A stretch of DNA of 9,060 nt from Streptosporangiaceae bacterium (GTDB taxonomy: Bacteria; Actinomycetota; Actinomycetes; Streptosporangiales; Streptosporangiaceae). Numbering within the stretch: position 1 is the first letter of the stretch; each line of letters opens with the position of its first letter. Shown here in pieces: positions 5,481 to 9,060 of the stretch. The notes under the pieces were generated by a model that was given only the letters and a program-made list of their open reading frames with translations, did no database searches and was not told the DNA's origin. The stretch is taken from the NCBI GenBank assembly GCA_030042885.1, contig JASHYW010000415.1:1-9060 (forward strand), given 5' to 3'. A program made the translations under genes and the position numbers.

Positions 5481-5948
5481 ATGACCAAGGTCAGCATGAC
5501 TGTCGACGGCGTGCGGTACGACGATGACGTCGAGCCCCGCATGCTGCTCGTTCATTATCTGCGCGAGGTGGCGGGGCGGACAGGCACGCCCGTCGGCTGC
5601 GATACCTCCAACTGCGGCGCCTGCACGGTGCTGCTGAACGGGCTGTCCGCGAAGAGCTGCGCGGTGCTCGCGGTGCAGGCGGACGGCGCGGAAATCACCA
5701 CCATCCAGGGGCTCGCGAACGGCGAATGGCATCCGCTGCAGCGAGCCTTCCACGAAGAGCACGCGCTCCAGTGCGGGTACTGCACGCCCGGCATGATCAT
5801 AGCCGCGGCCGACCTGCTGCGGGACAACCCCCACCCCACCGAGCAGGAGGTCCGCGAGGGCCTCGAGGGCAACCTGTGCCGCTGCACCGGCTACCAGAAC
5901 ATCGTGCGCGCCGTGCTGCGCGCTGCCTCGGAAGGAGCGTCGTCATGA
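5481..5948 (+). CDS. Molybdenum hydroxylase small subunit, two [2Fe-2S] clusters (CoxS-like)
   Basis: The 155-residue protein is the electron-transfer subunit of a xanthine dehydrogenase / CO dehydrogenase-family enzyme. The N-terminal ferredoxin-like domain has plant-type cluster ligands C40, C45, C48 and C60 ([10 protein letters not shown] ... SC). The C-terminal four-helix domain holds the second cluster with C98, C101, C133 and C135 (QCGYC and [12 protein letters not shown]), all eight cysteines present. Electrons would pass from the molybdenum centre through these clusters to the FAD subunit. Length is normal for the family. The ATG at 5481 follows GGAGG (5472-5476) at 4 nt; upstream in-frame starts lack this site. 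Its stop overlaps the next gene as ATGA, indicating translational coupling. No Tat or Sec signal is seen, so it is cytoplasmic or membrane-associated. Confidence 0.95.
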   Translation: MTKVSMTVDGVRYDDDVEPRMLLVHYLREVAGRTGTPVGCDTSNCGACTVLLNGLSAKSCAVLAVQADGAEITTIQGLANGEWHPLQRAFHEEHALQCGYCTPGMIIAAADLLRDNPHPTEQEVREGLEGNLCRCTGYQNIVRAVLRAASEGASS

Positions 5949-8293
5949 CGGTCACCACCGAGATCGGCAGGCCGCGGGCCCGCAAGGAAGACGCGCGGCT
6001 GGTCACCGGGCAGACCAACTGGACCGACAACATCGTCTTGCCCGGGATGGTGCACGTGGCATTCGTGCGCAGCCCGATGGCGCACGCGCGGATCACGTCG
6101 GTGGACTTGTCAGCGGCGCGCGCCGCGCCCGGCGTCATCGCGGCGTTCTCCGGCGCCGACTTCGCCGCCGAGCAGGGCAGCCTGCCGTGTGCCTGGCCGG
6201 TGACCCCGGACATCGTCATCCCGGCGCACCCGCCGATGGCCACCGGCGAGGTCCGCTACGTGGGCGAGATCGTGGCCTGCGTGGTCGCACGTGACCGGTA
6301 CGCGGCGGCAGACGCTTTCCAGCTCGTCGACGTCGACTACGAGCCGCTGCCGGCCGTCCTGGACATGGAGGCCGCGCTGGCCGAAGGCTCGCCGAAGGTG
6401 CACGAGGCCGGGAACAAGTCCTTCGAGTGGCCCTTCGCCCAGGGCGACGTGGAAGCCGCCTTCCGCGACGCGCCGGTGGTGATCGAGCGGACCTACCGGC
6501 AGCAGCGGCTCATCCCGTGCGCGATGGAGCCCCGCGCGGTGGTGTGCGAGCCGGTGGGCGATACGTTCACGCTGTGGTCGGCCACCCAGATCCCGCACGT
6601 GCTGCGGTTCCTGCTGGCCGCGGTGCTCGGCATCCCGGAGCAGAATCTGCGGGTGGTGGCGCCGGACGTGGGCGGCGGATTCGGGTCCAAGCTCCAGGCC
6701 ACGGCCGAGGAGTTCCTGGCCGTGCTGATCGCCCGCAAGATCGGCCGGCCGGTGAAGTGGTGCGAGTCGCGCAGCGAGGGCAACCTGGCCGTCCATCACG
6801 GCCGGGACCAGATCCAGCGGATCAAGGTGGCGGCGGACCGGGACGGCAGGCTGCGCGGCCTGTCCGTGGACCTGCTCGCCGACATGGGCGCCTACCTGAT
6901 GCTGGTCACGCCGGGCATCCCGCTGCTCGGCGCGTTCATGTACAACGCCATCTACAAGATGGACGCCTACTCGTTCACGTGCACGGGCGTGTTCACCACC
7001 AAGACGCCCACCGACGCCTACCGGGGCGCGGGACGGCCGGAGGCGACCTTCGCGATCGAGCACGCCATGGACGACCTGGCCGCCGAGCTCGGCATGGACC
7101 CGCTGGAGCTGCGGAAGCGGAACTGGATCACGCACGAGGAGTTCCCCTTCACCACAATCGCCGGGCTCACCTACGACAGCGGCAACTACGAGGCCGCCAC
7201 GGCCAAGGCGGTCGAGCTGTTCGGCTACGACGACCTGCGCAAGGAGCAGGCCGCGCGGCGCGCGTCCGGCGACCCGGTCCAGCTGGGGATCGGCATCTCG
7301 ACCTTCACCGAGATGTGCGGGCTGGCGCCGTCGCGGGTCCTCGGCTCGCTGGCCTACGGCGCGGGCGGCTGGGAGCACGCCTCGATCCGGATGCTGCCCA
7401 CCGGCAAGGTGGAGGTGGTCACCGGGTCCAGCGCGCATGGCCAGGGCCACGAGACCGCCTGGAGCCAGATCGTGGCGGACCGGCTGGGGGTGCCGTTCGA
7501 GGACGTCCGGGTGCTGCACGGCGACACGCAGGTGGCGGCGAAGGGCATGGACACCTACGGGTCCCGCTCGCTGGCGGTCGGCGGCATCGCCGTGGTCGGC
7601 GCGTGCGACAAGGTGATCGAGAAGGCCAAGGTGATCGCGGCCGGCCTGCTCGAGGTCTCGGCCGGCGACCTGGAATGGACACCGGGACGGTGGTCGGTGC
7701 GCGGCGACCCGGAACAGGGCAAGACGATCGGCGAGATCGCGCTGGCCACGTTCGCGGCGCACAACCTGCCGGAGGGCGTGGAGCCCTCGCTGGACTCCGA
7801 GGCCACCTACGACCCGAACAACTTCTCGTTCCCGCACGGCACGCACCTGTGCGCGGTCGAGGTGGACACCGAGACCGGGCAGGTGAAGATCCGCTCGTAC
7901 GTGGCGGTGGACGACGTGGGCGTGGTGGTGAACCCGCTCATCGTCGAGGGCCAGGTGCACGGCGGCATCGCCCAGGGCATCGCGCAGGCGCTGTACGAGG
8001 AGGCCGCCTATGACGCCGACGGCAACCTGCTGACCACGACGCTGGCGGATTACCTGGTGCCTTCGGCCGCTGACCTGCCCACCTTCGTGACCGAGCGGAC
8101 GCAGACTCCGTCGACGACCAACCCGCTCGGGGTCAAGGGCGTCGGCGAGGCCGGCACCATCGCCTCCACGCCCGCCGTGGTCGACGCGGTCATCGACGCG
8201 CTGCGCCCGCTCGGCGTCACCGACGTGGAGATGCCGTGCACCGCGCAACGGGTCTGGCGGGCCATCAACGAGGCGAAGGGAGGCGCGCGATGA
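5945..8293 (+). CDS. Molybdopterin-binding large subunit, form II CO dehydrogenase-like / xanthine dehydrogenase family
   Basis: The 782-residue catalytic subunit carries the molybdenum-pterin cofactor and would hydroxylate or oxidise the substrate. An N-terminal a/b-hammerhead domain is followed by the cofactor domains. Visible landmarks are DVGGGFGSK (241-249), the active-site loop AYRGAGR (358-364), [15 protein letters not shown] text in the second half, and GVGEAGT with the expected catalytic glutamate E735. AYRGAGR is the form II signature; true form I CO dehydrogenases have AYxCSFR with the copper-binding cysteine, absent here. Other hydroxylases acting on purines, nicotine or aldehydes share similar loops, so the substrate is open. 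Gene order S-L-M also matches form II clusters. ATG 5945 overlaps the previous stop by 4 nt and has AAGGAG 7 nt upstream; the frame extends upstream only as a shadow of the small subunit. Confidence 0.93.
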   Translation: MTVTTEIGRPRARKEDARLVTGQTNWTDNIVLPGMVHVAFVRSPMAHARITSVDLSAARAAPGVIAAFSGADFAAEQGSLPCAWPVTPDIVIPAHPPMATGEVRYVGEIVACVVARDRYAAADAFQLVDVDYEPLPAVLDMEAALAEGSPKVHEAGNKSFEWPFAQGDVEAAFRDAPVVIERTYRQQRLIPCAMEPRAVVCEPVGDTFTLWSATQIPHVLRFLLAAVLGIPEQNLRVVAPDVGGGFGSKLQATAEEFLAVLIARKIGRPVKWCESRSEGNLAVHHGRDQIQRIKVAADRDGRLRGLSVDLLADMGAYLMLVTPGIPLLGAFMYNAIYKMDAYSFTCTGVFTTKTPTDAYRGAGRPEATFAIEHAMDDLAAELGMDPLELRKRNWITHEEFPFTTIAGLTYDSGNYEAATAKAVELFGYDDLRKEQAARRASGDPVQLGIGISTFTEMCGLAPSRVLGSLAYGAGGWEHASIRMLPTGKVEVVTGSSAHGQGHETAWSQIVADRLGVPFEDVRVLHGDTQVAAKGMDTYGSRSLAVGGIAVVGACDKVIEKAKVIAAGLLEVSAGDLEWTPGRWSVRGDPEQGKTIGEIALATFAAHNLPEGVEPSLDSEATYDPNNFSFPHGTHLCAVEVDTETGQVKIRSYVAVDDVGVVVNPLIVEGQVHGGIAQGIAQALYEEAAYDADGNLLTTTLADYLVPSAADLPTFVTERTQTPSTTNPLGVKGVGEAGTIASTPAVVDAVIDALRPLGVTDVEMPCTAQRVWRAINEAKGGAR

Positions 8294-9060
8294 TCCCCGC
8301 GCAGTTCGACTACGTGCGGCCCTCGTCGCTGGGCGAGGCGGTCGAGGCGCTGTCCGAGGGCGGAGACGACGCCAAGGTCATCGCGGGCGGGCAGAGCCTG
8401 CTGCCGCTGCTGCGGCTGCGGCTTGCCTTCCCGACGCTGCTGGTCGACATCGGCGGGCTCGGCGAGCTGGCCGGCGTCCGTGACGCCGGTGACGCGCTGG
8501 TGATCGGCGCCCTGACCACGATGTACTCGCTGATCCGCGACCCGCTCACCCGCGAGCACTGCGGGCTGATCGCCGAGGCCGCCGCTACTGTGGCCGATCC
8601 CGCCGTCCGGCACCGGGCCACCCTCGGCGGCGCGCTGGCGCACGCCGACCCGGCCGGCGACCACCTGGCCGTGATCACCGCGCTGGACGGCACGCTGATC
8701 GCGACCGGGCCCGGCGGGCAGCGGGAGATCGCCCCGGGCGACTACTTCGTGGACTACCTCACCACCGCGCTGGCCCCGGACGAGATCCTGACCGCCATCC
8801 GGGTGCCCAAGCTCGGCCCCGGGTGGGGCTTTAAGTACGAGAAGTTCCAGCCGACCGCGCAGGCCTGGGCCATCGTGGGCGTGGCGGCCCTGGCCCGCAG
8901 GGCCGACGGCCACGTGGCCGAGGCCCGGATCGGGCTGACCAACATGGGCGCGGTCCCGGTGCGGGCGCGGGCCGCCGAGGCCGCGGCCGCCGGGGCGGAG
9001 GCCTCACGCGAGGCGCTGGCCGCCGCCGCGGCGAACGCCGACGAGGGCACCGACCCGCCG
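8290..9060 (+). CDS. Molybdenum hydroxylase FAD-binding subunit (CoxM-like), cut by window end
   Basis: 257 codons are visible with no stop, and the family is usually about 280-300 residues, so only a short tail is missing. The protein starts [21 protein letters not shown], the usual opening of the FAD subunit. It then shows the two flavin pyrophosphate-binding loops: AGGQSLLPLL (A32-G33-G34-Q35-S36 onward) and TLGGALAHADPAGD (T111-L-G-G114 onward). It would take electrons from the [2Fe-2S] subunit and pass them to an acceptor. The ATG overlaps the large-subunit stop as ATGA, and GGGAGG (8278-8283) lies 6 nt upstream, so the three subunits are translationally coupled. Maturation genes (CoxD/E/F- or XdhC-like) could follow beyond the window. 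Confidence 0.94.
   Translation, partial: MIPAQFDYVRPSSLGEAVEALSEGGDDAKVIAGGQSLLPLLRLRLAFPTLLVDIGGLGELAGVRDAGDALVIGALTTMYSLIRDPLTREHCGLIAEAAATVADPAVRHRATLGGALAHADPAGDHLAVITALDGTLIATGPGGQREIAPGDYFVDYLTTALAPDEILTAIRVPKLGPGWGFKYEKFQPTAQAWAIVGVAALARRADGHVAEARIGLTNMGAVPVRARAAEAAAAGAEASREALAAAAANADEGTDPP

Noticed and set aside
5726..5944. Upstream extension of the large-subunit frame
   Set aside because: It lies wholly over the small-subunit gene. ATG 5945 has a good ribosome binding site, a 4-nt overlap and the expected N-terminus.
6110..8248. 712-residue open frame on the minus strand opposite the large subunit
   Set aside because: It is a shadow of the molybdopterin subunit: low-complexity Arg/His/Gly/Val text, no ribosome binding site, and the opposite strand carries conserved motifs.
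5481..9060. Naming the operon coxSLM, aerobic CO dehydrogenase
   Set aside because: Gene order and AYRGAGR fit form II, whose CO activity is not established here; the form I copper-cysteine loop is absent. Symbols were left empty.
1..9060. CRISPR array, tRNA or rRNA gene, phage att site, toxin-antitoxin or other defence module
   Set aside because: No regularly spaced repeats, cloverleaf-like sequence, integrase or defence-protein motifs were seen on either strand.

Overview
The window is very GC-rich, roughly 70% by eye. Start regions are G/C-biased, third codon positions are strongly G/C, and stems lack U-tails. It carries a DUF222/HNH-type (13E12 repeat family) gene, a family expanded in Actinomycetota. 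All of this points to a high-GC actinobacterium; genus cannot be read from the sequence. No RNA gene, CRISPR array, integrase or recognisable transposase is visible.

Layout from the left. (1) 4-1494, minus strand: a DUF222 plus HNH-endonuclease-like protein whose frame stops in the middle of the HNH motif, three bases from the window edge. (2) 1495-1823: an A/T-richer gap with several inverted repeats, leading to a 60-residue arginine-rich small protein at 1824-2006 on the plus strand. (3) 1999-2136: a short stretch with coding-like base composition but an in-frame TAA, probably a gene remnant. It is followed by a very stable 12-bp hairpin at 2154-2182 that sits between converging genes. (4) 2201-3766, minus strand: an APC-superfamily amino-acid/amine permease. 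(5) 3767-3985: a divergent control region with three copies of CTAGCAT, two of them overlapping plausible -10 hexamers facing opposite ways, and a separate GGCAAC-N7-GTTGCC dyad. (6) 3986-5197, plus strand: a saccharopine-dehydrogenase-family oxidoreductase, probably read from a leaderless transcript. (7) 5198-5480: a gap with an imperfect 22-bp dyad. (8) 5481-9060, plus strand: three tightly overlapping genes in the order [2Fe-2S] subunit, molybdopterin subunit, FAD subunit (the last is cut by the window end). Together they encode a xanthine-dehydrogenase-family molybdenum hydroxylase of the form II CO-dehydrogenase-like type.

How the genes may work together. The permease and the saccharopine-dehydrogenase-like enzyme are divergent from one control region and probably share a regulator. 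The molybdenum hydroxylase lies downstream on the same strand as the dehydrogenase but behind its own 283-bp gap, so it is likely a separate transcription unit. A reasonable inference is uptake and oxidation of a small nitrogenous compound, but no substrate can be read from the sequence. The hydroxylase should not be called a CO dehydrogenase: its active-site loop is AYRGAGR, not the AYxCSFR of form I enzymes. The most interesting points are the shared CTAGCAT motif, the truncated HNH gene at the edge, the coding-like remnant, and the orphan hydroxylase operon beside the permease/dehydrogenase pair.
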